A stretch of 64,000 nucleotides of DNA, taken from contig CAVVVW010000019.1 of assembly GCA_963751775.1 (NCBI GenBank), forward strand, positions 1 through 64,000. Reading direction: 5' to 3'. The notes under the pieces are model-generated. The model was not told the DNA's origin and searched no databases. It saw only the letters and a program-made list of their open reading frames with translations. Shown one piece after another: positions 55,619-64,000 of the stretch. Position 1 is the first letter of the stretch. Each line of letters begins with the position of its first letter. A program made the position numbers and the translations under genes. Source of the stretch: CADEEN01 sp963751775 (GTDB lineage: Bacteria > Pseudomonadota > Gammaproteobacteria > Burkholderiales > Burkholderiaceae_C).

Positions 55619-56836
55619 TCAGTCCTGTGGCACCCACGCCAGCGCGCATTGCGCTTCGCCCGGCGCCGCCAGCGCACGGGCGTCGATGCCCAGGCCGGGA
55701 ACGAACAGCAAGCGGCCGTCGGCGGAAAAGAGCAGCGGCGCGTCGCGCTGCCAGGCCGGCACGCCGGCGGCTTGAAACTGCTTCTTCAAGCTGCGCGGCG
55801 GGGTACCGACGGCGCGCTGGAAGCGCTCGCCACCGCTGCGTGCACGCCACTGTGCGTCGCGCAGCGCCGCGAGTGCGACACCACCCTGCGCCACCGGCGT
55901 CGACTTCAGTCTGCCAGGCGGATCCTGTGGGGCGAGCGCAGCGACGACATGCAAGCGGCCACGGTAGCGGCGCAGCGTCGCGCCTTCGCATGGCCATTCG
56001 GCGGGGCCCGTGCCTGGCAACTCCAGCAGCAGGCGCGCGACGAGCGACTGCGGCGCACCGCGGCTGAGCCGCTCGCGCAGCCAGGCACGCAGCACGTTGC
56101 CGCGCCGGGCCTCGCTCAACGCGCGCCAGGGCGCCAGCCGCAGCGAAGGCCCGTCGCCGATGGCCTCGAGATCGGCCCGTGCCACTTCGATCAGCAGGCT
56201 TTGCGCCTCGGCGCTGCGCGCGGCTGCCGCCGCAAGCATCGCCTCCGCTTCTGCAAACGCCTTGCAAAGCTGCGGCATCACCTGTGCGCGCAATCGGCTG
56301 CGGGCGTAGCGCGCATCGCTGTTGCTCGGGTCCTCGACATGTCGCAAGCGGTGATGGCGCACGTAGGCATCGATGCTCGCGGCGGGCATCTCCAACCATG
56401 GCCGCCCCCAAACGATGCCATTGCGGTGGGCCTGCTGCGGCATCGCGGCCAGCCCTGCCGGGCCGGCGCCGCGCAAGGCTTGCAGCATGAAGGTCTCGGC
56501 CTGGTCGCGGCGATGGTGGGCCAGCAGTACTAGGTCGGCTCGGGCCGCGTGGGCCATCGCCGTCAGCGCGAGATAGCGGCCGCGGCGGGCCCAGGCCTCG
56601 ACACTCTCGCCCTGGCCTGGCTTGCCGGCCAGGCGCTGCACGCCAAACGGCACGCCCCAGCGGCGGCAGCAGTTCTCGACCAGCGCCGCCCATGCGTCGG
56701 CTTCGGGCTGCAAGCCGTGATGCACATGCAGCGCGACCACTTCGATGCCCAACGCCGAGGCCACCCGCAGCGTGCAATGCAGCAGGGCCATCGAATCGCG
56801 GCCGCCGCTGACGGCCACCGCGACGGTCTTGTTCAC
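55619..56836 (-). CDS. tilS: tRNA(Ile)-lysidine synthase
   Basis: A 405-residue enzyme that modifies C34 of tRNA-Ile(CAU) to lysidine. The PP-loop is VAVAVSGGRDSMALLH and the substrate region is HHRRDQAETFMLQALRGAG. The start is a GTG at 56836 overlapping the accA stop (GTGA). The C-terminal domain (GGERFQRAVGTPPRSLKKQF) is present. An in-frame extension into accA is a shadow. Confidence 0.93.
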   Translation of the reverse strand: MNKTVAVAVSGGRDSMALLHCTLRVASALGIEVVALHVHHGLQPEADAWAALVENCCRRWGVPFGVQRLAGKPGQGESVEAWARRGRYLALTAMAHAARADLVLLAHHRRDQAETFMLQALRGAGPAGLAAMPQQAHRNGIVWGRPWLEMPAASIDAYVRHHRLRHVEDPSNSDARYARSRLRAQVMPQLCKAFAEAEAMLAAAAARSAEAQSLLIEVARADLEAIGDGPSLRLAPWRALSEARRGNVLRAWLRERLSRGAPQSLVARLLLELPGTGPAEWPCEGATLRRYRGRLHVVAALAPQDPPGRLKSTPVAQGGVALAALRDAQWRARSGGERFQRAVGTPPRSLKKQFQAAGVPAWQRDAPLLFSADGRLLFVPGLGIDARALAAPGEAQCALAWVPQD

Positions 56837-57804
56837 TGTTCCTTGGTGTCGCTGAAGCGGCCGTAGGACTGCAGGCGCTGGTAACGACGTTCGAGCAGTT
56901 CCTTGGGCTTGAGATCGACCACCTGGCGCAAGGCGTCGCCGAGCGCGCGCTTGAGCGACGCACTCATGGCCTTGGGGTCGCGGTGCGCGCCGCCGACCGG
57001 CTCGCTGACGATCTTGTCGACCACGCCCAGCGCCTTCAGGCGATGCGCGGTGATGCCCAGCGCTTCGGCGGCGTCGGCGGCGCGTTCGGCCGACTTCCAC
57101 AGGATCGACGCGCAGCCTTCGGGCGAGATCACCGAGTAGACCGAGTACTGCAACATCAGCAGCTGATCACCGACCGAGAGCGCCAGGGCGCCGCCCGAGC
57201 CGCCCTCGCCGATGATGGTGACGATGATCGGCACCTCGAGCTGCGCCAGCTCGAAAATGTTGTGGCCGATGGCTTCGCTCTGCCCGCGCTCCTCGGCGCC
57301 GATACCGGGGTACGCGCCGGGCGTGTCGACGAAGGTGAACAGCGGCAGTTTGAACTTCTCGGCCAGCCGCATCAGGCGCAGCGCCTTGCGATAGCCCTCG
57401 GGCCGGCTCATGCCGAAATTGCGCAGCCCACGCTCCTTGGTGTCGCGACCTTTCTGCTGGCCGATGACCATGCAGGCCTGGCCGTTGAAGCGCGCCAAGC
57501 CGGCAACGATCGACTGATCGTCCGCGTAGGTGCGGTCGCCGTGCAGTTCGGTGAACTCGGTGAACAGATCGTGGATGTAGTCCAGCGTGTACGGCCGTTG
57601 CGGGTGGCGCGCGATCTGCGTCACCTGCCAAGGGGTCAGGCTCGAATAGATGTCCTTGGTCAACTGCTGGCTCTTCTTGTCAAGCCGCTCGATCTCGTCG
57701 GAGATGTCGACCGCCGACTCGTTCTGCACAAAGCGCAACTCTTCGATCTTGGCGTCGAGCTCGGCGATCGGCTGCTCGAACTCGAGGAAGTGGCGTTTGC
57801 TCAT
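56833..57804 (-). CDS. accA: acetyl-CoA carboxylase carboxyltransferase subunit alpha
   Basis: A 323-residue subunit that transfers carboxyl from biotin to acetyl-CoA in fatty-acid synthesis. It begins MSKRHFLEFEQPIAELDAKI, with FVDTPGAYPGIGAEERGQSE and the oxyanion region IIGEGGSGGALALSVGD. It is followed by tilS with a 4-nt overlap, the usual Burkholderiales order. Confidence 0.96.
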   Translation of the reverse strand: MSKRHFLEFEQPIAELDAKIEELRFVQNESAVDISDEIERLDKKSQQLTKDIYSSLTPWQVTQIARHPQRPYTLDYIHDLFTEFTELHGDRTYADDQSIVAGLARFNGQACMVIGQQKGRDTKERGLRNFGMSRPEGYRKALRLMRLAEKFKLPLFTFVDTPGAYPGIGAEERGQSEAIGHNIFELAQLEVPIIVTIIGEGGSGGALALSVGDQLLMLQYSVYSVISPEGCASILWKSAERAADAAEALGITAHRLKALGVVDKIVSEPVGGAHRDPKAMSASLKRALGDALRQVVDLKPKELLERRYQRLQSYGRFSDTKEQ

Positions 57805-57819
57805 GCGGGGTCTCCCGAT

Positions 57820-58491
57820 TCAATAGTCCACGGGCAACGGGTCCAGGCTGCGCCACACGTACCAGGTGGCGACGGACCGGAACGGGGCCCAGGCCTCGCC
57901 GACTTCGCGTGCCTCGGCCCGCGTCACGGGCTCGCCGCTGAAGTAGTTGACGCTGATGCCCTTGATCAGCCCGAGATCGTCCAGCGGCATCACGTTCGGG
58001 CGCATCAGATGAAAGATCAGGAACATCTCGGCCGTCCAGCGGCCGATGCCGCGGATGGCCACCAGCTCGTCGATGATGGCTTCGTCGTCCATCTGCATCC
58101 ACTGACGCACATGCACCAGGCGGTCGTCGAAGTGCTTGGACAGATCGCGCAGATACTCGCACTTGCGTGCCGACAGACCCGCCTCACGCATGGCGGGCAC
58201 GTCGAGTGCCAGCACCGCCTGCGGCGCGAGGCGCGTGGCCGGTGCCGGCAACAGCGCGGCAAATCGATCCCACACCGACTGCGCCGCCTTGACCGAAATC
58301 TGCTGGCCGACGATGGAGCGCGCCAGCGTCGTGAACGCGTCGCCTCGGCTTTGCAGCCGCGCCTCGCCGAACTGCGGAATCAGCTTCTTCATCACCCGGT
58401 CGCGGCGAGCGAGGTGCTTGCACGCATCGTCCCAGTAGCCCGGGGTGACGACAGCGGCAGGCGCGACGGCGGGACTGCGCACCATGCTCAT
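57820..58491 (-). CDS. DNA-3-methyladenine glycosylase II (AlkA-like)
   Basis: A 223-residue helix-hairpin-helix DNA glycosylase that excises alkylated bases. The hairpin motif is ELVAIRGIGRWTAEMFLIFH and the catalytic Asp is in VMPLDDLGLIKG. The ATG at 58491 is chosen over a TTG at 58512. It precedes accA by 15 nt, matching the conserved cysS-alkA-accA-tilS order. Confidence 0.9.
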   Translation of the reverse strand: MSMVRSPAVAPAAVVTPGYWDDACKHLARRDRVMKKLIPQFGEARLQSRGDAFTTLARSIVGQQISVKAAQSVWDRFAALLPAPATRLAPQAVLALDVPAMREAGLSARKCEYLRDLSKHFDDRLVHVRQWMQMDDEAIIDELVAIRGIGRWTAEMFLIFHLMRPNVMPLDDLGLIKGISVNYFSGEPVTRAEAREVGEAWAPFRSVATWYVWRSLDPLPVDY

Positions 58492-58567
58492 TCGGCGCGG
58501 GGCCGCCCCCAAGTTGCGCCAGCAGCCCGTCGGGTCGCAATCGAAGTGAGCTTGCGCGCGGCGGCCT

Positions 58568-59941
58568 TCATGCTTTGACCCAGGTCGTGCCCTGCGCAGA
58601 GTCCTTCACCTCGATCCCCATCTCGGCCAGTTGCTTGCGGATGCGGTCGGCCTCAGCGAAGTTGCGCGCGTGCTTGGCTGCGCTGCGCGCAGCGATCAGG
58701 CTGTCGACAGCCGACTCGTCGACCGCGCTACCCCGCTGCAGGTAGGTGCGTGGCTCGAGTTGCAGGAAGCCCAGCGTGGCCCCGAGCGCGCGCAACAGCG
58801 TTGCGGTCTGTAGCGAGCGGGTGCGGTTCAGCTCGCTGGCCAGGTCGAATAGCACCGCCAGCGCCAGCGGCGTGTTGAAGTCTTCGTTCATCGCGGCGCG
58901 AAACGCTGCCGCCGCCGGCTGCGACCAGTCGATCTCGCCCGCCGGGGCCACAACGCCGTCGAGCGCCACGTAGAGCCGGCGCAGCGCCGTGCGCGCGTCG
59001 TCGAGGTGCACGTCGCTGAAGTTGAACGGGCTGCGGTAATGCGTGCGCAGCATGAAGAAGCGCAGCGTCTCGCCGTCGTAGCGCTTCAATACGTCGCGGA
59101 TGGTGAAGAAGTTGCCCAGCGACTTGGACATCTTCTGGTTGTCGACATTGAGGAATCCGTTGTGCAGCCAGTAGCGCACGAAGGGGCCGCCGCTGGCGCC
59201 CTCGCTTTGCGCGATCTCGTTCTCGTGGTGCGGGAATGTCAGGTCCATGCCGCCGCCGTGGATGTCGAACGGCTCGCCGAGCACGGCGCAGGCCATCGCC
59301 GAGCACTCGATGTGCCAGCCCGGGCGTCCGGGGCCGTAGGGGCCGTCGAACTTGGCGTCGGCGGGCTCATCGGCCTTGGCCGCCTTCCAGAGCACGAAGT
59401 CGAGCGGATCGCCCTTGCCTTCGAGCACGGCCACCCGCTCGCCCGCACGCAACTCATCGAGGCTCTTGCCCGACAGCTTGCCGTAGCCCGGGAACTTGCG
59501 TACCGCGAAGTTCACATCGCCGTTGGACGAGCGGTAGGCCAGGCCCTTCTGCTCGAGCTGGCCGATCAGGCCGAGCATCTGCGGCACGTAATCGGTGGCG
59601 CGGGGTTCGTGCGTGGGTGCGACGACACCGACCGCGCCGAGGTCGGCGCGCATCGCCGCGATCATCTCGTCGGTCAGTTCGCGGATCGAGATCTTGCGTT
59701 CCAGCGCACGCTTGATGATCTTGTCTTCGATGTCGGTGATGTTGCGCACGTAGGTCACGTCGTAACCGAGCGTGCACAGCCAGCGGTAGATGACGTCGAA
59801 GGCCATCATCATGCGCAGGTGGCCCATGTGGCACAGGTCGTAGATGGTCATGCCGCAGACGTACATGCCGACCTGTCCCGCGCGCAACGGACGAAACTCT
59901 TCGAGCGAACGGCTCAGGGTGTTGTGGATGCGCAGGGCCAT
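58568..59941 (-). CDS. cysS: cysteinyl-tRNA synthetase
   Basis: A 457-residue class I synthetase. The HIGH element is DLCHMGHLR, the KMSKS loop is NQKMSKSLGNFF, and zinc ligands appear in MYVCGMT, HIECSAMA and HHENEIAQSEG. The ATG at 59941 is used; an in-frame extension to 60109 has no support. It is divergent from ppiA, with a 113-nt shared promoter region. Confidence 0.95.
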   Translation of the reverse strand: MALRIHNTLSRSLEEFRPLRAGQVGMYVCGMTIYDLCHMGHLRMMMAFDVIYRWLCTLGYDVTYVRNITDIEDKIIKRALERKISIRELTDEMIAAMRADLGAVGVVAPTHEPRATDYVPQMLGLIGQLEQKGLAYRSSNGDVNFAVRKFPGYGKLSGKSLDELRAGERVAVLEGKGDPLDFVLWKAAKADEPADAKFDGPYGPGRPGWHIECSAMACAVLGEPFDIHGGGMDLTFPHHENEIAQSEGASGGPFVRYWLHNGFLNVDNQKMSKSLGNFFTIRDVLKRYDGETLRFFMLRTHYRSPFNFSDVHLDDARTALRRLYVALDGVVAPAGEIDWSQPAAAAFRAAMNEDFNTPLALAVLFDLASELNRTRSLQTATLLRALGATLGFLQLEPRTYLQRGSAVDESAVDSLIAARSAAKHARNFAEADRIRKQLAEMGIEVKDSAQGTTWVKA

Positions 59942-60054
59942 CGATGCGAGAAACGTGACAGCGGCCTCGGTGCATATGAGTGCAGGAGGCCGCTCGGTAG
60001 AATCGAAACCCAGTATAGCGGGCACCTCGCCCGTGTCGATGGAGTAACGGACCA

Positions 60055-60609
60055 ATGAAAACCCGTCTTGCGATCGTCTTGTGCGCTGCGCTAATGGCAG
60101 CGCCTGCACTGGCCCAGAAGGTACGCCTGGTCACCAACATGGGTGACATCGTCGTCCAGCTCGAACCCGAAAAGGCGCCGAAGACGGTCGAAAACTTCTT
60201 GCAGTATGTCAAGGCGGGGCATTACGACGGCACCATCTTCCACCGCGTGATCGCTGACTTCATGATCCAGGGTGGCGGCATGAAGCCCGACATGGCCGAG
60301 AAGCCCACCCGTGCGCCGATCCCGCTGGAGAGCCGCAACGGCCTGTCCAATCAGCGCGGCACGCTGGCCATGGCGCGCACGATGGACCCGAACTCGGCCA
60401 CGGCCCAGTTCTTCATCAACCTGAAGGACAACAACTTCCTCGACCAGGCCAATTCGCGCGACGGCAACGGCTACGCGGTGTTCGGCCATGTCGTCGCCGG
60501 CATGGATGTGGTCGACAAGATCAAGGCCGTACCGACCGGCAACAGGGGTCCGCACCAGAATGTGCCACTCAGCGCGGTGACCATCAACAAGACAACTGTG
60601 GAGAAATGA
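60055..60609 (+). CDS. ppiA: periplasmic peptidyl-prolyl isomerase (cyclophilin)
   Basis: A 184-residue cyclophilin with a signal peptide (MKTRLAIVLCAALMAAPALA). The active-site core is FHRVIADFMIQGGGMKPD, then LAMARTMDPNSATAQFFINL. It is exported and would speed prolyl isomerisation in the periplasm. The cytoplasmic paralog starts 1 nt after its stop. Confidence 0.93.
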   Translation: MKTRLAIVLCAALMAAPALAQKVRLVTNMGDIVVQLEPEKAPKTVENFLQYVKAGHYDGTIFHRVIADFMIQGGGMKPDMAEKPTRAPIPLESRNGLSNQRGTLAMARTMDPNSATAQFFINLKDNNFLDQANSRDGNGYAVFGHVVAGMDVVDKIKAVPTGNRGPHQNVPLSAVTINKTTVEK

Positions 60610-60610
60610 A

Positions 60611-61111
60611 GTGAGCAAGACCATCGAGATGACCACCAGCGCCGGCACCCTGCGCATCGAACTCGACGACGTGAAGGCGCCGGCCAGCGTCGCCAACTTC
60701 CTGGCCTATGCCGCCAAGGGCCACTACGACAATACGGTCTTTCACCGTGTCATCAAGGGCTTCATGGTCCAGGGCGGGGGCTTCGAGCCGGGCATGAAGC
60801 AAAAGCCGACCGACGCCGCCATCACCAACGAGGCCAACAACGGCCTCAAGAACAAGCACTACACGCTGGCGATGGCGCGCACCTCGTCGCCGCACTCGGC
60901 GACCGCGCAGTTCTTCATCAACACCACCGACAACGGCTTCCTGGACTTCAAGAGCGAGTCACAGCAGGGCTGGGGCTACGCCGTGTTCGGCCGCGTCGTG
61001 GCCGGCACCGAGGTCGTCGACGCGATCGAGAATGTACGCACCGGGCGCAAGGGTGGGCACGACGATGTGCCTCTGGACGACGTGCTGATCCAGCGCGTGG
61101 TCTTGCTCTAG
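60611..61111 (+). CDS. ppiB: cytoplasmic peptidyl-prolyl isomerase (cyclophilin)
   Basis: A 166-residue cyclophilin without a signal peptide, with FHRVIKGFMVQGGGFEPGMK and ARTSSPHSATAQFFINTTDN. The start is a GTG at 60611, with GGAG 9 nt upstream inside the end of ppiA. It is a tandem duplicate of ppiA that stays in the cytoplasm. Confidence 0.93.
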   Translation: MSKTIEMTTSAGTLRIELDDVKAPASVANFLAYAAKGHYDNTVFHRVIKGFMVQGGGFEPGMKQKPTDAAITNEANNGLKNKHYTLAMARTSSPHSATAQFFINTTDNGFLDFKSESQQGWGYAVFGRVVAGTEVVDAIENVRTGRKGGHDDVPLDDVLIQRVVLL

Positions 61112-61132
61112 CAGCGCCGACGTCGCAGCGGC

Positions 61133-61915
61133 ATGGAACCCGACGCGCCGCCGCCGCTGCACGAAATCGACTCGCCCGACGATTGGCAGACTATCGAGTT
61201 CATCTCCGATCTGCACCTGAGCGAGCAGCAGCCGTGCACGGTGGCTGCGTGGACGGATTACCTGGCGCGCAGCAGCGCCGATGCGATCTACATCCTTGGC
61301 GATCTGTTCGAGGTCTGGATCGGTGACGACGCACGACGGGACGGCCGCTTCGAGCACCGTGCCGCGCAGACTCTTGCGGCGGCGGCCCGACGCCGAACAA
61401 TCGGGTTCATGGCCGGCAATCGCGATTTCCTGCTTGGTGCCGACATGCTGGCGTATTGCGGCGTGGTGCGTCTGCCCGACCCGACGCTGCTCTCGGCCTG
61501 GGGCCGGCGCGTGCTGCTGACCCATGGCGACGAATTGTGCCTCGGCGACAAGGCCTACCAGGTCTTTCGCCGCCAGGTTCGCAGTGCCGCCTGGCGCAGC
61601 GACTTCTTGAGCCAACCCCTGTCCACGCGCGAGCAATTGGCGCGGCAGATGCGCGACGCCAGCGAGGCCGGCAAGCGGCAAAGGCCTGCCACTGAATGGA
61701 GCGACGTCGATGCAACCGCCGCACAGACATGGCTGCGCGCCGCAGGCAGCCAGGAACTGGTGCATGGCCATACCCACCGCCCGGGAAGTGAGATCCTGGC
61801 ACCGGGCTTCACGCGCCATGTGCTCAGCGACTGGGACTGCGATACCGCACCCGTGCGCGCCCAGGTGCTGCGCCTGACACGCCGCGGCTTTACGCGTCAA
61901 GACCTCGTGCCGTGA
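61133..61915 (+). CDS. lpxH: UDP-2,3-diacylglucosamine diphosphatase
   Basis: A 260-residue calcineurin-like phosphoesterase of lipid A synthesis. The metal motifs are FISDLHLSEQ, YILGDLFEVWIGDD, MAGNRDFLLG, LTHGDELCLGD and LVHGHTHRPG. It lies 21 nt after ppiB and overlaps the mtfA start by 4 nt. Confidence 0.93.
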   Translation: MEPDAPPPLHEIDSPDDWQTIEFISDLHLSEQQPCTVAAWTDYLARSSADAIYILGDLFEVWIGDDARRDGRFEHRAAQTLAAAARRRTIGFMAGNRDFLLGADMLAYCGVVRLPDPTLLSAWGRRVLLTHGDELCLGDKAYQVFRRQVRSAAWRSDFLSQPLSTREQLARQMRDASEAGKRQRPATEWSDVDATAAQTWLRAAGSQELVHGHTHRPGSEILAPGFTRHVLSDWDCDTAPVRAQVLRLTRRGFTRQDLVP

Positions 61916-62697
61916 TCTCGCGCTGGTTGCGGGCGCTGCGGCAGCGGCAGGAGCGGCGTGCGCTCGAGCGCCGCGCCATCGACGACGAACTGTGGCGGCA
62001 GGCCGTGGCCGGACTGCCCTTCCTGGCCCGGCGCCCGGTAGCCGATCTCGATCGCCTGCGTCGGATGGCCAGCCTGTTCCTGGATCGCAAGGAATTCAGC
62101 GGTGCCGGTGGCTTCGTCGTCGACGATGCGACCGCGCTGTCGGTCGCCGTGCAGGCCTGCCTGCCGGTGCTCGAACTGGGTATCGAACAGTACGATGCGT
62201 TCGTCGGCATCGTGATGCATGCCGACGCGGTGGTGGCCGAGCGCGAGGTCACCGATGAACATGGCGTCGTGCACCGCTACGACGAGGTTCTGGCCGGCGA
62301 GGCCATTGAAGGCGGCCCGCTGATGTTGAGCTGGGCCGACGTGCAGGCGACTGATGGTTTGCAAGCATCGCCGACGGCCTACAACGTCGTGATCCACGAG
62401 TTCGCGCATGTGCTCGACATGCGTGACGGCGCGCCCGATGGCGTGCCCTTGCTTCCCACGGCCGCAGCCCGTCAGGCCTGGCTGGCAGTGCTGATGCCCG
62501 AGTACGACCGCTTCTGCGAGCGTGTGGTCTGCGGCTACGACACCGTGCTCGACGAGTACGCCGCCGAGTCGCCAGACGAATTCTTCGCCGTTGCCTCGGA
62601 GGCCTTCTTCGTCACGCCGCGCGAGCTGCAGCAAGAGCAGCCGGCGTTGTACCGGCTGTTGGCGTCGTACTACCGGCAGGACCCGGCCGCGCTCTGA
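61912..62697 (+). CDS. mtfA: zinc-dependent peptidase MtfA family (M90)
   Basis: A 261-residue M90 metallopeptidase. The zinc site HEFAH is at residues 162-166 (NVVIHEFAHVLDM), with the downstream Glu in FFAVASEAFF. In enterobacteria MtfA binds the repressor Mlc and has aminopeptidase activity. The GTG start overlaps the lpxH stop (GTGA). It converges on clpA with a 4-nt gap. Confidence 0.9.
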   Translation: MISRWLRALRQRQERRALERRAIDDELWRQAVAGLPFLARRPVADLDRLRRMASLFLDRKEFSGAGGFVVDDATALSVAVQACLPVLELGIEQYDAFVGIVMHADAVVAEREVTDEHGVVHRYDEVLAGEAIEGGPLMLSWADVQATDGLQASPTAYNVVIHEFAHVLDMRDGAPDGVPLLPTAAARQAWLAVLMPEYDRFCERVVCGYDTVLDEYAAESPDEFFAVASEAFFVTPRELQQEQPALYRLLASYYRQDPAAL

Positions 62698-62701
62698 AGC
62701 C

Positions 62702-64000
<1,299 letters not shown>

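Overview
The window is high-GC, gene-dense DNA that most resembles a Burkholderiales betaproteobacterium of the Rubrivivax/Leptothrix/Methylibium type. The evidence is the housekeeping gene order (ygfZ divergent from mltG-tmk-holB-pilZ-tatD; cysS, alkA-like, accA, tilS, lysC), a Bug-type tricarboxylate receptor, a ccoNOQP/ccoGH/ccoIS cbb3 oxidase cluster with FNR boxes, and frequent 1-4 nt gene overlaps. This placement is inferred from gene content only.

Layout. 1-7.6 kb is a putrescine/agmatine catabolic block: two class III aminotransferases, puuA, puuD, puuB, a divergent Lrp-type regulator and an agmatinase. 7.9-13 kb holds isocitrate lyase, a strong terminator, an aquaporin, a decayed copy of the 3' end of an isocitrate lyase gene, a thioesterase-acetyltransferase fusion, an NRDE protein and ygfZ. 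13.1-18.1 kb is mltG-tmk-holB-pilZ-tatD, an exported ankyrin protein and a 71-residue small protein.

18.2-24.9 kb is a six-gene minus-strand operon. It is headed by a protein that joins a GntR/FCD transcription factor to a complete alpha/beta-hydrolase, followed by a sugar ABC binding protein, two permeases (no ATPase), a TIM-barrel isomerase/epimerase and a Gfo/Idh/MocA dehydrogenase. Paired TATCGATAC palindromes precede the operon. It looks like a self-regulated uptake and breakdown pathway for an unidentified, possibly esterified, sugar-like compound.

25-30.8 kb holds a giant AsmA-like DUF748 protein, a Bug receptor and a LysR regulator. 30.9-42.7 kb is a plus-strand run of almost exclusively exported or membrane proteins: DUF2092, an Asn-repeat protein, two beta-barrel-like proteins, a parvulin-like protein, three tandem HupE/UreJ-like proteins, two DUF3604 proteins (the first broken by four +1 frameshifts), a META-YbaY-MliC triple-domain protein and a small Lys-rich protein. 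A second aquaporin, a DUF502 protein and tRNA-Ser(GCU) follow.

44.4-54.3 kb (minus strand) is the microaerobic respiration block: ccoI, ccoS, ccoN, ccoO, ccoQ, ccoP, ccoG, a FixH-like protein, a small membrane protein, hemN and a TauE/SafE-like protein, with perfect FNR boxes before ccoN and hemN. ccoI, ccoO, ccoG and the TauE-like gene each carry one +1 frameshift. With the four in DUF3604, that makes eight single-base insertions confined to about 37.7-52.1 kb, which is either a local sequence-quality problem or recent gene decay. 54.3-64 kb is housekeeping: lysC, tilS, accA, an AlkA-like glycosylase, cysS, two cyclophilins, lpxH, mtfA and the C-terminal part of clpA, which runs off the end.
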